Source: Chitinophaga sp. YR627
GTDB lineage: Bacteria > Bacteroidota > Bacteroidia > Chitinophagales > Chitinophagaceae
Direction of reading: 5' to 3'
NCBI RefSeq assembly: GCF_900114995.1
Contig: NZ_FOUX01000002.1
Coordinates: 620,001-684,000 of the forward strand
Length of the DNA: 64,000 nt
The notes beneath the pieces are model-generated. The model saw only the letters and a program-made list of their open reading frames with translations. It did no database searches and was not told the DNA's origin. A program made the position numbers and the translations under genes. Positions 17,208-26,619 of the stretch are shown here, one piece after another (the stretch's first letter is position 1; each line of letters opens with the position of its first letter).

Positions 17208-17605
17208 TTAGTATTCTGTTTAAGTTTCTTCAACTTCAGCTCTGCAGAGTTCTTTGTTATCTCCTCACAGGAAACCGTATTAGCCCATATCACATCTACA
17301 TAGATTGTTTTCCCCTCCTCCACAGTTATTTTAAATGGGGTGGATTTCTTATGAGAACCTAATCCGCCACTACTGGCTGAAACTGTATGTTCGCCCGCAC
17401 TTACCGTATGGATAGAGTACGTCTTATTCTGCATTTTACAGGCGAGGCTATCATCGATAAACACGCGGAAGTTAACTGCTGACCCTACGTAGCCGGTCGC
17501 GCGTATAAAACACACTTGTCCGGTGGCTTGTGCAAAAGAATCAAAAGACAACAATAGGCTGACAAGTAACAAAGCAATACAACAGTATTTACGCATACTT
17601 TTCAT
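17189..17605 (-). CDS. Small exported DUF2846-like protein
   Basis: The 138-residue product has a signal peptide (about 4-26, ending DSFAQ). The rest is a single beta domain with GQVCFIRATGYVGSAVNFRVFIDDSLACKM, TYSIHTVSAGEHTVSAS and ITVEEGKTIYVDVIW. This order (strand, 'fluid' charged strand, G-x-H-x-V strand) resembles DUF2846/PEGA-like domains. Three Cys in the mature part could form disulphides. It sits 28 bp after the 286-residue gene and overlaps the next gene. Function is unknown, and the family assignment is tentative. Confidence 0.65.
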   Translation of the reverse strand: MKSMRKYCCIALLLVSLLLSFDSFAQATGQVCFIRATGYVGSAVNFRVFIDDSLACKMQNKTYSIHTVSAGEHTVSASSGGLGSHKKSTPFKITVEEGKTIYVDVIWANTVSCEEITKNSAELKLKKLKQNTKCMAGE

Positions 17606-17633
17606 TTTTGAGGTGAGTGATTGCAGGACAACA

Positions 17634-18494
17634 TTATTTATTATAAATAGGAGAACGCTTTATTAAATACTCCATCGTATTTTTATACGCATCTTCTGTA
17701 TTCCAGAAGGCCTTTCTGTTCTGATTGTATATGACCTCACTTTTATCATTGTAGATTTTCATATCCATGACTGTCTGATAATTCTGCAAATTTGTAGCAT
17801 AGGTACTGGAAGTCCCGCTACCTTTCTTTTTACCTGACTTATCATTCTCATTTTCCTTGTTCGTGTAAGTACTGTTACCATAACTTGTTTGCGTCGTACG
17901 GTTCTGGGTAACCATACCATCTAATATGTATTCCACACCAAGGGTTTCACAAAGCTCACTCATACTATAGTTTAGTATGTTCACCCTCGAAATACCTGCT
18001 TTACTCAATTTTACATTAATCGCACGCGGACTTACAATTTCATAGACGCCGGCATGCTTATTCAGCATCGCATAACATTCACTTTGAATTTCCTCACTGA
18101 CCTCCTGAGCCGCAGGTTGGCCATCTTTTACAAACGAAAAAGGTAAAATAGCTACTTTATTTCTTCTATCCTCTTTATTGGATGCAGTCTCCGGTTGTGC
18201 CACCGGCGCTCTATTTTCTACGATTGCTGCCGGTTTATTAAAGGTTTGTACTCTACCACTGGCAAAAGTGATCTTTGAAAGATCTGCCTTCTTTATTATA
18301 TAGACAAGTTTCTCCCCGGCGTAATTAAATGTGATCGTACTATCGCTGATAGCAGTTACATCGCCTTTCATTTCTTCGCCATCATTTTTTAATACAATAT
18401 CATGTTTCTTTTCTGTCTGAGCCTTTGTTTGCTGAGAAAATAAAATAACTATCAAGAGGCACAGTAAATGGCTGAGTAGTTTGGGTGTTTGCAT
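17634..18494 (-). CDS. Exported protein with a CsgG/TolB-like 'VAILPF' segment
   Basis: The 286-residue protein has a signal peptide (about 1-25, QQTKAQ). Residues 30-85 form a small beta domain (DIVLKNDGEEMKGDVTAISD), common in Bacteroidota before other modules. Residues about 110-215 start NKVAILPFSF and continue with a helix and VEYILDGMVTQNRTT, which recalls the CsgG-type fold (lipoprotein or secretion-channel N-terminal half). A low-complexity Asn/Ser/Lys/Gly insert (about 205-235) follows. It is the first gene of the four-gene envelope operon and is divergent from an MscS channel across 272 bp with no recognised promoter. Confidence 0.65.
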   Translation of the reverse strand: MQTPKLLSHLLCLLIVILFSQQTKAQTEKKHDIVLKNDGEEMKGDVTAISDSTITFNYAGEKLVYIIKKADLSKITFASGRVQTFNKPAAIVENRAPVAQPETASNKEDRRNKVAILPFSFVKDGQPAAQEVSEEIQSECYAMLNKHAGVYEIVSPRAINVKLSKAGISRVNILNYSMSELCETLGVEYILDGMVTQNRTTQTSYGNSTYTNKENENDKSGKKKGSGTSSTYATNLQNYQTVMDMKIYNDKSEVIYNQNRKAFWNTEDAYKNTMEYLIKRSPIYNK

Positions 18495-18766
18495 AGCAAC
18501 AGGTGAAGATTTACATAAAGAAGATAATTATCCGGGTTCACTCCTATCCTTTTCGTCATATAAGCAATACATCTTATAACACTAAGGCCCGCCAAATGTT
18601 CAAAAGATACTGAATATTTATTGACTGAAAAAGGGTTATACCGGACTGAGCATAACAGAAAATACCATCCACCGGACTGTGAAAAGTTATAAAACTTGGT
18701 TATTTTCAATAAGAGAATGATTGTATCCGGTAGACAAATCCGCAACGCCCAAATAATAATCTGCAT

Positions 18767-21250
18767 ATGTCTGTACTACGCCCCCTGTTATTACTACTAC
18801 TTTTTATATACAGCTCATCCATATTATATGCGCAACATACAGACAGCATAAAAAACGAGCCTGTCGCAGACACCAATCCACAAAACTTTGTAGAGCGGAT
18901 GAAAAAGTTCGCAGAAGAAACTAAAAAGAAAAGTATTGCTGAACGGGAGAGCGATAAGGCGGCTATTCTACAGGATCAGATACTGGAAACAGTAAAGCGG
19001 ACAATGCAGCGGGCAAAAACATACCTGAAGAATGGACTGGACACTACAGGTATCAATGAAGACCTGTTAAACATCCAGTATTGGCACGAAGTTGCCAGCG
19101 ACGGCATACTTACACACAGACAATCACTGATCACATACAGAGATCTGACGACTACCTATAATCTCCTGAAAGTGCTTGAAAGCAGGGCACTTAAAAACAA
19201 ACTGACGCTTGACAACTTTCAACACCGGCTGTCTTCTTTCCGTTTTCAGTTAGATTCCCTGACCAGTGACTCAGCCATGTTCGCATTCCCGGATGACTCT
19301 GCAACACTGATGAAATATCTGCAAAAACTGATTGTGGTTGCACGTGAAATAAGCCCCATCGACAGTACATTAAAAAAAGCAATGAGTGATGTACAGACGC
19401 TGCAAACACAGGTTAATTTGCAGGTATACAAAATTGCAGGTACGCAGGAGGAAATAGAGTCCAATCAGCATACGATCTATCGCAGTACTTTCAGTCGTGA
19501 ATTATCCATGTCCGATGATACTGTTTACCAGCCATTCCGGGAAACACTTCGCTATTCAAAGGCCAAAAGCTCGCTTACACTGCTATTCTATACAGAAAAC
19601 ACCATTGGCAATATATGTCTATTATTTGTGCTCATGGTACTATCTGCCATCTACCTTGTCTCTCTCAAAAGAATATACCGGCAGAAAAATCTGTTAAACA
19701 AAGACTTTAACGGACAACTAGTATTACGCTATCCTGTGTTATCTGCCATCTTCATCGTACTAAATGTATTCCAGTTCATTCTGCCCGCCCCTCCTTTTCT
19801 CTTTAGTGCAATCATCTGGATTATTCCTGCACTGACCCTCACTGTTATGTTTAAGGGCTTTATTAAAGGTTTCTGGATGCAGATATGGATGGCATTAATA
19901 CTATTGTTTCTGCTGGCTTGTGCCGATAATGTTCTACTACAGGCATCCCGGATTGAAAGATGGGGGATGTTGCTACTTGCAGCGGCTGGTATTGTTGTCG
20001 GATTGCGGGCCATTATGAAAGGCAGGAAAGAAGATTTAAGAGAACAATGGATCGTATATTTTATTGGTTTGCTGGCAATACTTGAACTTGCATCTGTCAT
20101 TGCCAATCTCTGCGGCCGTTATAACTTTGCGAAAACACTGCTTACCAGTGGCTATTTCAATGTTATCATAGCTATTATGTTTCTATGGACTGTCCGTATT
20201 ATCAATGAGGGTATCAGCCTTGCCGCACATGTATACACCCGTCAGGATAAAAAGCTTTTCTTTATCAACTTCTCCCGTGTCGGCGACAGAGCCCCTATCC
20301 TCTTTTATTGTTTTATGATTGCAGGATGGTTTATCCTTTTCGGCCGGAATTTCTACGCATTCAGATTGATATCCGGACCTGTAAAGGACTTCCTGTCACA
20401 GGACAGAAATGTAGGAGACTATACCTTCTCTATTAATACACTCCTGTTGTTTATTCTCATCATGGGACTCTCTGTAATGATATCTAAGATCGTCTCTTAC
20501 TTTGCTTCTGACAGACACCTACCCGCTTCCGGCCAACAGGCACAAAAACCTAAAATAGGCAGCTGGCTTCTACTGATACGAATAAGCATCATCAGTCTTG
20601 GTTTGTTCTTCGCCTTCGCAGCAGCAGGCATTCCTATGGATAAACTTGCCATTGTCATTGGGGCACTGAGTGTGGGTATCGGCTTCGGATTACAGACGGT
20701 CGTTAATAACCTCGTCAGCGGACTCATTATCGCCTTTGAAAAACCAGTGAACGTAGGTGATGTGGTAGAAATAGACAACCAGTCAGGCACCATGAAATCC
20801 ATCGGTTTCAGAAGCAGTGTTATTTCTACCGGCGATGGAGCTGATATGGTGATGCCCAATGGCGACCTGTTAAATTCACACCTGATCAACTGGACATTAG
20901 GAGGAAGCAAACGAAAGATGAACCTGATGCTAGGCATTGCCTATGGTACTGATCTGAAAAAAGTACAGGAACTACTGATCACCATTATGCAGGCAGATGA
21001 GAGAATTGTAAAATATCCCGCGCCGGCTGTCATTTTCCAGGAATTTGGTGATAGTGCCATTGATGTGAAGCTGTTCTTCTGGGTCAGAGATATGAATGAT
21101 GGTTTTCCAGTCAGAAGTGATCTGATTGTCAATATAGATCAGGTATTTAAAGCTAGTAACATCAGTATTCCGTTCCCGCAGCAGGATATACACATTATCA
21201 GAGAAGATACAGCAGAAAAAAAAGATAACGATAAAGAGCAGCTTCCATAA
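18767..21250 (+). CDS. Large MscS-family mechanosensitive channel
   Basis: At 827 residues it is far longer than E. coli MscS, resembling MscK/YbdG-like forms. It has a signal peptide (about 1-22, SILYAQ), a helical periplasmic domain (about 30-275), about ten membrane helices (280-620), then the pore helix and beta domain: KLAIVIGALSVGIGFGLQTVVNN (about 627-649) and EKPVNVGDVVEIDNQSGTMKSIGFRSS. The C-terminal alpha/beta part ends SIPFPQQDIHI. It releases solutes from the cell on membrane tension. It lies divergent from the envelope operon at 14.8-18.5 kb. Confidence 0.92.
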   Translation: MSVLRPLLLLLLFIYSSSILYAQHTDSIKNEPVADTNPQNFVERMKKFAEETKKKSIAERESDKAAILQDQILETVKRTMQRAKTYLKNGLDTTGINEDLLNIQYWHEVASDGILTHRQSLITYRDLTTTYNLLKVLESRALKNKLTLDNFQHRLSSFRFQLDSLTSDSAMFAFPDDSATLMKYLQKLIVVAREISPIDSTLKKAMSDVQTLQTQVNLQVYKIAGTQEEIESNQHTIYRSTFSRELSMSDDTVYQPFRETLRYSKAKSSLTLLFYTENTIGNICLLFVLMVLSAIYLVSLKRIYRQKNLLNKDFNGQLVLRYPVLSAIFIVLNVFQFILPAPPFLFSAIIWIIPALTLTVMFKGFIKGFWMQIWMALILLFLLACADNVLLQASRIERWGMLLLAAAGIVVGLRAIMKGRKEDLREQWIVYFIGLLAILELASVIANLCGRYNFAKTLLTSGYFNVIIAIMFLWTVRIINEGISLAAHVYTRQDKKLFFINFSRVGDRAPILFYCFMIAGWFILFGRNFYAFRLISGPVKDFLSQDRNVGDYTFSINTLLLFILIMGLSVMISKIVSYFASDRHLPASGQQAQKPKIGSWLLLIRISIISLGLFFAFAAAGIPMDKLAIVIGALSVGIGFGLQTVVNNLVSGLIIAFEKPVNVGDVVEIDNQSGTMKSIGFRSSVISTGDGADMVMPNGDLLNSHLINWTLGGSKRKMNLMLGIAYGTDLKKVQELLITIMQADERIVKYPAPAVIFQEFGDSAIDVKLFFWVRDMNDGFPVRSDLIVNIDQVFKASNISIPFPQQDIHIIREDTAEKKDNDKEQLP

Positions 21251-21294
21251 AATCACGTTACACTGTGACAGATTTTATGAATGCTGCTCCGGGA

Positions 21295-22146
21295 TCAATA
21301 ACTGTCAAGAAAATACTCCGCCTGACTTACAAATAATTCGGGATACTGATAAAATGATCCGTGTGCGGCATCCGGATACAACGATAATATTGCATCAGGC
21401 AAACGCTTAAACAGCTCATAAGAATTATATGTATCCATCATTTCATCATTACTGCCCTGTACAACAAATACAGGCTGTTGTATAGATGCAATATCAAAAG
21501 AAGGTGATTGCTTTCCCCAGTTGGTAATAGCCGTCAGCTGCGCGCCAATTGCCTGCACAGAAGCATCGGAATCTCTGTCTGCATTTCGCTCATACAGTCT
21601 GCCAAGCGTCGCCAGCCCTTTGCTACGGCTACGTTCCGATTGCTCAAAGAAAATGAATAAAAACCGTTCCCGGGGATCCAGTTGCATTGCACGGGCGATA
21701 AGATCAGGAAAGGTATGCAGTACTTTCACGCCTTGTGGTGCAGCACCTACAATGATGATCTTTCTGATAATGTCAGGGCGGATATGCGCCATGTACTGTG
21801 CAATAAATCCACCAAGAGAAAAGCCTAGTACATCAAACCGGCGAATACCTAATGCGGCTATAAATGCCAGTGCGTCTGTTGTCATCTCTGCAACACTATC
21901 AGGCGTCGTACCTGAACTGAGACCCACGCCTTTATTGTCAAAAATAATCAGCTGACGGCCTTTTGACAGCCCATTCGTGATCACAGGATCCCAGTTGTCC
22001 AGGGTACCGGTAAAATGCTGAAAACATATTAATGGAATGTCAGACGGCGCTCCCAGTGAACGGTAAGCATAACGGGTACCATTTGCTTCAATATATTGAG
22101 TGGGTGCAGTTGCGTGGTCATTGGACGGTGTATGCATGGTGGTCAT
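21295..22146 (-). CDS. Alpha/beta hydrolase
   Basis: The nucleophile elbow is GFSLGG, with the oxyanion-side segment PLICFQHFTGTLDNWDP and a C-terminal PDAAHGSFYQ carrying the likely catalytic His. A start at 22146 (283 residues) is preferred to one at 22227, because the longer form would overlap the upstream gene by 74 bp and add an unusual hydrophobic extension. Substrate cannot be told from sequence; the fold covers esterases, lactonases and haloperoxidase-like enzymes. It is 7 bp downstream of the 243-residue unknown gene, so they form an operon. Confidence 0.82.
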   Translation of the reverse strand: MTTMHTPSNDHATAPTQYIEANGTRYAYRSLGAPSDIPLICFQHFTGTLDNWDPVITNGLSKGRQLIIFDNKGVGLSSGTTPDSVAEMTTDALAFIAALGIRRFDVLGFSLGGFIAQYMAHIRPDIIRKIIIVGAAPQGVKVLHTFPDLIARAMQLDPRERFLFIFFEQSERSRSKGLATLGRLYERNADRDSDASVQAIGAQLTAITNWGKQSPSFDIASIQQPVFVVQGSNDEMMDTYNSYELFKRLPDAILSLYPDAAHGSFYQYPELFVSQAEYFLDSY

Positions 22147-22153
22147 TTTATGG

Positions 22154-22885
22154 TCAGGAAAACTGTATATCCAGTACATCGATAGATACCAGTACGGGCT
22201 CCGTCTGATAACTGTTATCTGCATCATTCAAGATATAGATCCTTCTCTCCGTACCGGTTTTAATCCCGGAGAATTCTTTATAGCCATCTATGATCTGTGT
22301 TGCAGCAGCTCCACCCAGTACTTCAGGCCAGTAATCATGTCTTCTTAAATGATAGTGCTGATCGAAATAGAAGCGCTGTTTTTTACTATGGGTCGCGATA
22401 TTGCCAGGAAATGTCACTTCCAGTCGGCGCCATGTCTCCTCTCCTTCCTGCCATGGTTCAATTTCATTTACCTCATAACCAGGTAAAGTAAAATTAAAAG
22501 GAGTGGTGAGATAGTTCCATGTCGCATAACTGCAAAAATAGATCAACTGCATACGGCTCCAGGGCGTTTCAATAGTATGACCTGCGAAAGAAGCTCCCGG
22601 GTTGCGCAACTCTTCTACCACTTTACCTTCGGCATCCAGCAACGCTACACGGCCGGCATCAAATTCAGATGTCCATCCTGGTGAATAAATAGATTCCCAG
22701 CTGGCTTTCTGCTCATGCAATGCGCCGGTGAACACGATATCGCTAAGTATACCTTCATGTCCTTTAATCGTCCATGTCAGTCCACCGATCTGTACATGTG
22801 CCTCGATATGCTGGAAAGCATTCCATTTGTCCATTCCGCCATGGGCTTCCAGCACCCGGCTTAATAACTCATTTGTATTTTTCAT
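22154..22885 (-). CDS. Cytoplasmic protein of unknown function
   Basis: I do not recognise a named family. The 243 residues have no signal peptide. The N-terminus (LLSRVLEAHGGMDKWNAFQHIEAHVQIGGLTW) is a pattern seen in many uncharacterised beta-rich proteins: a helix with an HGG turn and Trp, then curved strands. Many aromatic residues follow (YFDQHYHLRRHDYWPEVLGG). The shape suggests a lipid- or ligand-binding beta clamp. It is the first gene of a pair with an alpha/beta hydrolase and is 84 bp from the AraC regulator on the same strand. Confidence 0.6.
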   Translation of the reverse strand: MKNTNELLSRVLEAHGGMDKWNAFQHIEAHVQIGGLTWTIKGHEGILSDIVFTGALHEQKASWESIYSPGWTSEFDAGRVALLDAEGKVVEELRNPGASFAGHTIETPWSRMQLIYFCSYATWNYLTTPFNFTLPGYEVNEIEPWQEGEETWRRLEVTFPGNIATHSKKQRFYFDQHYHLRRHDYWPEVLGGAAATQIIDGYKEFSGIKTGTERRIYILNDADNSYQTEPVLVSIDVLDIQFS

Positions 22886-22969
22886 AAAAGTTTGTATCTG
22901 TTATCGAAGTTAGCAGCACATCACAACGCTATCAATGTATCGTTAGCGGTAGTTATGGTATGCTTATGA

Positions 22970-23848
22970 TCAGTTGATAATTTGTCTGCGGAAATCAGAG
23001 TAACGTTTCCCTGTGAATTTTTTAAAGAACTTACTGAAGTGAGAAGCATCATCAAAACCCAGCCGGTAAGAAATTTCCTTCAGACTTAATTCCGAATTCA
23101 TAATAAGGCGTTTGGCTTCTGCTACAATCCTTTGTTGTATGCAATAACTGGTTGTAAAACCACAGCTTCTTTTCACCAGTTCATTCAGATAAGCGGGAGT
23201 AACCGCCAGCAGGTCCGCATAGTCAGCAGGCATCTTTAATGTCAGAAAATAGTTTTCCAGCAGTGTGAAAAAGCGCTTTACGAGCGGCGGACATCTGTTA
23301 TAATCAATATCACCTTTCACTTTATTCAGCCGGCATACGTAAAGTATAAAAACCCGGAACAGGCTCCTGATCATCTCTTCCCTGAGTGAGGAAAAAGAAC
23401 GGTGCTCTTCAGCAATCTGTAACGCAATTTCTGTAATAGGCACACGCTCGACAGTCGTCGCCGATATTGTATAATATTCAGATAAACCTGCGTGCAGATT
23501 GGGCAATATAATACCTGGCGTACCGGCGATCAACTGGAGATAGTCATAACTGAAAGACAATAAAAAACCTGTTGTTCCCTCATCGACAAGCATCGTACAG
23601 GCCTGTTTAGGACGTATGATCCCAATGTTTGAAGCGCTCATATGCAGATTAACCGGACCAAGATTACAATAACAATCCCCCTGCGTCAGTAGTATGATCT
23701 TATAATGATTATCCTGTGTGGAGGTTTCTATAATGTATGCCTCTTTCGCATTGATCTCTTCGATGGAAAAAGTTCCTGCGTTTAGCAGACGTTCACTGAT
23801 GGTTGCGGTGATAACGCTATCCGGGGCAAATGTTGGTCTCATTATCAT
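22970..23848 (-). CDS. AraC-family transcriptional regulator
   Basis: The 292-residue protein has an N-terminal cupin-like ligand domain (about 25-110, with YKIILLTQGDCYCNLGPV) and a C-terminal double helix-turn-helix (about 195-290). The second HTH is the classical LSLKEISYRLGFDDASHFSKFFKKFTGKRYSDFR. It is divergent from the SDR/DinB/alcohol dehydrogenase operon and upstream of the hydrolase pair, so either or both may be its targets. An inverted repeat, CAGCGA-N4-TCGCTG (23959-23974), lies in the shared gap. It is cytoplasmic; the ligand is unknown. Confidence 0.9.
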   Translation of the reverse strand: MIMRPTFAPDSVITATISERLLNAGTFSIEEINAKEAYIIETSTQDNHYKIILLTQGDCYCNLGPVNLHMSASNIGIIRPKQACTMLVDEGTTGFLLSFSYDYLQLIAGTPGIILPNLHAGLSEYYTISATTVERVPITEIALQIAEEHRSFSSLREEMIRSLFRVFILYVCRLNKVKGDIDYNRCPPLVKRFFTLLENYFLTLKMPADYADLLAVTPAYLNELVKRSCGFTTSYCIQQRIVAEAKRLIMNSELSLKEISYRLGFDDASHFSKFFKKFTGKRYSDFRRQIIN

Positions 23849-24135
23849 AAGTCCTGATTTTTAGGTTTTCCCTATTGTTCTCCCATAAACCCGAATAACA
23901 TGCCACCTAAACAAAACAATGGATATCAATCATTTAAATACCACCCAAAGTACCCAGGCAGCGATATTTCGCTGATAACACTGTTTTTCGTCGCCGGTAA
24001 TACACGATCTACGTTCTTTATCTATAGCTACGAAGCATACCTTTTCTAGAATCATCCATCCATTGATCCTGCTTATACAGACAGGTAATTTTGATGTCAG
24101 TTCCTACAATTTATCAATCTCAAATCATGATCAAT
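23849..24135. promoter_or_regulatory. Divergent regulatory gap between the AraC gene and the SDR operon
   Basis: The gap holds a perfect inverted repeat, CAGCGA-TATT-TCGCTG (23959-23974), a candidate operator. On the minus strand 23905-23891 reads TGGCATG-TTAT-TCGG, which matches the -24 half of a sigma-54 promoter (TGGCAYR) and half of the -12 element (TTGC), 43 bp before the AraC start. No ordinary -33/-7 pair was seen. Confidence 0.35.
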
Positions 24136-24984
24136 ATGGCATCACAGAAAGTATTAATGGTAACAGGGGCATCCAAGGGGTTCGGACTGGAAATAGTAAA
24201 AGCGGCATTGACAGCAGGTGACCAGGTGGTAGCTACTGTTCGTTCAGGTGCAGATCAATTATTTACGGCGTTAGGTAAACCGGCAGCACTTACGGTTGTG
24301 ACGATGGATGTTACCAATGAAGCGCAGGTAAAATCGGCAGTAGCAACAGCCCTCGAAAAAGTTGGGAAGATCGATGTACTGATCAATAATGCAGGCTACG
24401 GCATGCTGACTGGTGTAGAAGAAGCTTCTGACGCTGAAGTCAGAAAACAATATGATACAAACGTATTCGGTCTGCTGAATGTACTGCGGGCTGTATTGCC
24501 CTCTATGCGGCAACGCAGAAGCGGTCATATTATTAACATTTCATCTCTCTTTGGTTATGACTCCGTCATCGGCTGGGGTATCTATGGATCCACCAAATTT
24601 GCGGTAGAAGGTATTTCAAAAGCACTTGCGAAAGAAGTAGCGCCATTAGGTATTAAAGTAACTTCCCTTGCCCCTGGATTATTTTCCACTGACTTCCTCG
24701 GCAAAGGTTCTTACCAGGAAAGTGTGAATAAGATAGATGATTATGCGGATACAGTCGGACAGGTGAGACAGATTCCCGAACAACTACACGGACAACAACC
24801 TGGTGATCCTTTAAAGCTGGCCCAGGTAGTCATACAGATAGCACATACAGATCACCCGCCTTTGCATCTGCCTGTAGGTACAGATGCTGTTGAAATGCTG
24901 AGGAACAACGCAGCAGCTACGCTGGAAGAAGCTGCCCGCTGGATAACGCTGTCAGTCAGTACAGATCATGTTGTAAAAAAATAA
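24136..24984 (+). CDS. SDR-family oxidoreductase
   Basis: This is a classical short-chain dehydrogenase of about 282 residues. It has VTGASKGFG for NAD(P), then the NNAGYG strand motif, ISSLFGYDS with the catalytic Ser, and the YGSTKFA YxxxK pair, followed by SLAPGLFSTDF. The start at 24136 puts VTGASKG eight residues from the N-terminus, as in relatives; upstream ATGs at 24127 and 24094 are possible. The carbonyl substrate is unknown. It is the first gene of an SDR/DinB/alcohol dehydrogenase operon facing the AraC regulator. The spacing to the DinB gene is 20 bp. Confidence 0.9.
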   Translation: MASQKVLMVTGASKGFGLEIVKAALTAGDQVVATVRSGADQLFTALGKPAALTVVTMDVTNEAQVKSAVATALEKVGKIDVLINNAGYGMLTGVEEASDAEVRKQYDTNVFGLLNVLRAVLPSMRQRRSGHIINISSLFGYDSVIGWGIYGSTKFAVEGISKALAKEVAPLGIKVTSLAPGLFSTDFLGKGSYQESVNKIDDYADTVGQVRQIPEQLHGQQPGDPLKLAQVVIQIAHTDHPPLHLPVGTDAVEMLRNNAAATLEEAARWITLSVSTDHVVKK

Positions 24985-25004
24985 CGTCATCAATCATTTA
25001 ACAG

Positions 25005-25505
25005 ATGTATCACAGCATAACGGCGTTTATCGGAGACTGGGACTTTGAAGTGCATAAAACAGTCAGCGTTTTTTCGTTACTGACAACAACTACCAGGAAT
25101 GTGAAAGTACATGATAACGTACGCACACTGGACCGGCTGGCATTCCATATTTCACAGGTCATCAGCGACATTGGCATGCAGGTAGGTTTGTTAGACCAGG
25201 ATGAACTGGCGGCAAAACCTACACCTGCTGACTTATCACAGCTTATTGAAATATATAAAGACTATCACCAGCGGATGCGTTCAGCCGTACAGACGCACTG
25301 GCAGGATAATATCCTTGATAGTGATGTACTCCTTTTTGGCAAAGCATGGAAAAAAGGAGATGTGCTCTCATTGCTTGTACAACATGAGATCCATCATCGC
25401 AGTCAGATGTCGGTTATCATGCGCATCCTGGAGCTCCCGTTACCGGAGCTATATGGCCCTGTAAGAGAAGACTGGATTAAAATGGGCCTCCCCATTGCAG
25501 AATAA
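25005..25505 (+). CDS. DinB-family four-helix metal-binding protein
   Basis: The 166-residue protein shows the DinB pattern of three spaced His that bind one metal: His in LAFHISQVIS (about 48), and HEIHH at about 127-131. HHRSQMSVIMRILELPLP is typical of the final helix of DinB/YfiT proteins. Members include bacillithiol- or mycothiol-dependent transferases and damage-inducible proteins, so a thiol transferase is possible but unproven. It lies between the SDR and alcohol dehydrogenase genes (gaps of 20 and 12 bp), which suggests detoxification of reactive carbonyl compounds. Confidence 0.85.
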   Translation: MYHSITAFIGDWDFEVHKTVSVFSLLTTTTRNVKVHDNVRTLDRLAFHISQVISDIGMQVGLLDQDELAAKPTPADLSQLIEIYKDYHQRMRSAVQTHWQDNILDSDVLLFGKAWKKGDVLSLLVQHEIHHRSQMSVIMRILELPLPELYGPVREDWIKMGLPIAE

Positions 25506-25517
25506 AAAAGCAGCAAT

Positions 25518-26534
25518 ATGTCAACAGTTAATGCATGGGCTCAGCTGGAGCCAAAGGGGAAACTACAACCCTACAGTTATGAATTATCTTCCGTTACAGC
25601 AGAGGAAGTGGAGATAGCTATTGAGAATTGTGGATTATGTCACACAGACCTTGCTGTTTTAAATGGCGACTTCGGATTACCATTTCCGCTTGTAGCAGGA
25701 CATGAGATCACAGGCCGGATTGTCGCCCTGGGTGAAGTAGCAAAAACCAAAGGATTGACTATCGGACAAACAGTAGGTGTTGGCTGGAATAAAGAAAGCT
25801 GTGGACACTGCGATCCCTGTCTGGAAGGAGACGCACATTTATGTGTAAACCTGAAAGCTACCGTACTGGGATATCATGGCGGATTTGCCAACCGTATTAA
25901 AGCGCACTGGTTATGGGTAATACCGGTACCTGAAGGTATCAGTGCTGCAGACGCAGGACCACTCTTCTGTGCTGGTATCACCGTGTTTTATCCGTTACTG
26001 GAATACGGCGTCCAGGCTACTGATAAAGTAGGCGTTATAGGCGTGGGCGGACTAGGACACCTGGCAGTACAGTTTGCACATGCCTGGGGAGCTGAGGTAA
26101 CAGCGTTTTCTTCTACACCTGCGAAATTTGAAGAAGCGAAAAAATTAGGCGCAGACCATGTTGTTTCCAGTCGGAACAGCGATGAATGGGCATCACTGAA
26201 AGGACATTTCGATCTGATCATCGTGACTGTAGGCGTAACACTCGAATGGGACAAGATCATTTCCATGCTATCACCAAGGGGAAGACTGCACTTTGTAGGT
26301 ATTCCTTACGAGGCAATACCAGTAACAGTGTTGTCGCTGTTAATACCACAGGCAGTGGTATCTGCTTCTCCTGCCGGCTCCAGAAGTGCCTTTGACAAAA
26401 TGCTTCGCTTTGCGGCCAGACATAATATCCGCGCCATGGTGGAACATTTTCCTATGAGCAGGATCAATGATGCCATTGCGCATCTTGAATCTGGCAAAGC
26501 GAATTACCGCGTTGTTTTAGATGTAGATTTCTAA
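25518..26534 (+). CDS. Zinc-dependent alcohol dehydrogenase, NAD(P) type
   Basis: The 338-residue enzyme is of the cinnamyl-alcohol-dehydrogenase type. The catalytic zinc site begins with CGLCHTD (38-44) and GHE (61-63). Four structural-zinc Cys are at 95, 98, 101 and 109 (CGHCDPC...C). The nucleotide-binding loop is GVIGVGGLGHLAVQ. These residues are all intact. It would reduce aldehydes in the cytoplasm. It is the last gene of the SDR/DinB/ADH operon, followed by a weak hairpin terminator. Confidence 0.92.
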   Translation: MSTVNAWAQLEPKGKLQPYSYELSSVTAEEVEIAIENCGLCHTDLAVLNGDFGLPFPLVAGHEITGRIVALGEVAKTKGLTIGQTVGVGWNKESCGHCDPCLEGDAHLCVNLKATVLGYHGGFANRIKAHWLWVIPVPEGISAADAGPLFCAGITVFYPLLEYGVQATDKVGVIGVGGLGHLAVQFAHAWGAEVTAFSSTPAKFEEAKKLGADHVVSSRNSDEWASLKGHFDLIIVTVGVTLEWDKIISMLSPRGRLHFVGIPYEAIPVTVLSLLIPQAVVSASPAGSRSAFDKMLRFAARHNIRAMVEHFPMSRINDAIAHLESGKANYRVVLDVDF

Positions 26535-26545
26535 TAGTGAGTGAC

Positions 26546-26571
26546 ACCCGTCCGTCTTCAGGCGGATGGGT
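26546..26571 (+). terminator. Weak hairpin terminator after the alcohol dehydrogenase gene
   Basis: ACCCGTCCG (26546-26554) pairs with CGGATGGGT (26563-26571) with one G-T wobble and an 8-nt loop. Only a poor T run (ATATTGTC) follows. Confidence 0.55.
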
Positions 26572-26619
26572 ATATTGTCATAACGACGACAATTCTGATA
26601 GTTTTCAGTAATGATTGAC

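Noticed and set aside
18452-18766. A 104-codon minus-strand frame overlapping the start of the 286-residue exported protein
   Set aside because: It overlaps in a different frame and fills the divergent promoter gap. The composition is unlike a normal protein, and the known gene has a good signal peptide start.
21307-22227. Longer start for the alpha/beta hydrolase at 22227
   Set aside because: It would overlap the upstream gene by 74 bp and add an atypical hydrophobic N-terminus; the ATG at 22146 gives a normal fold.
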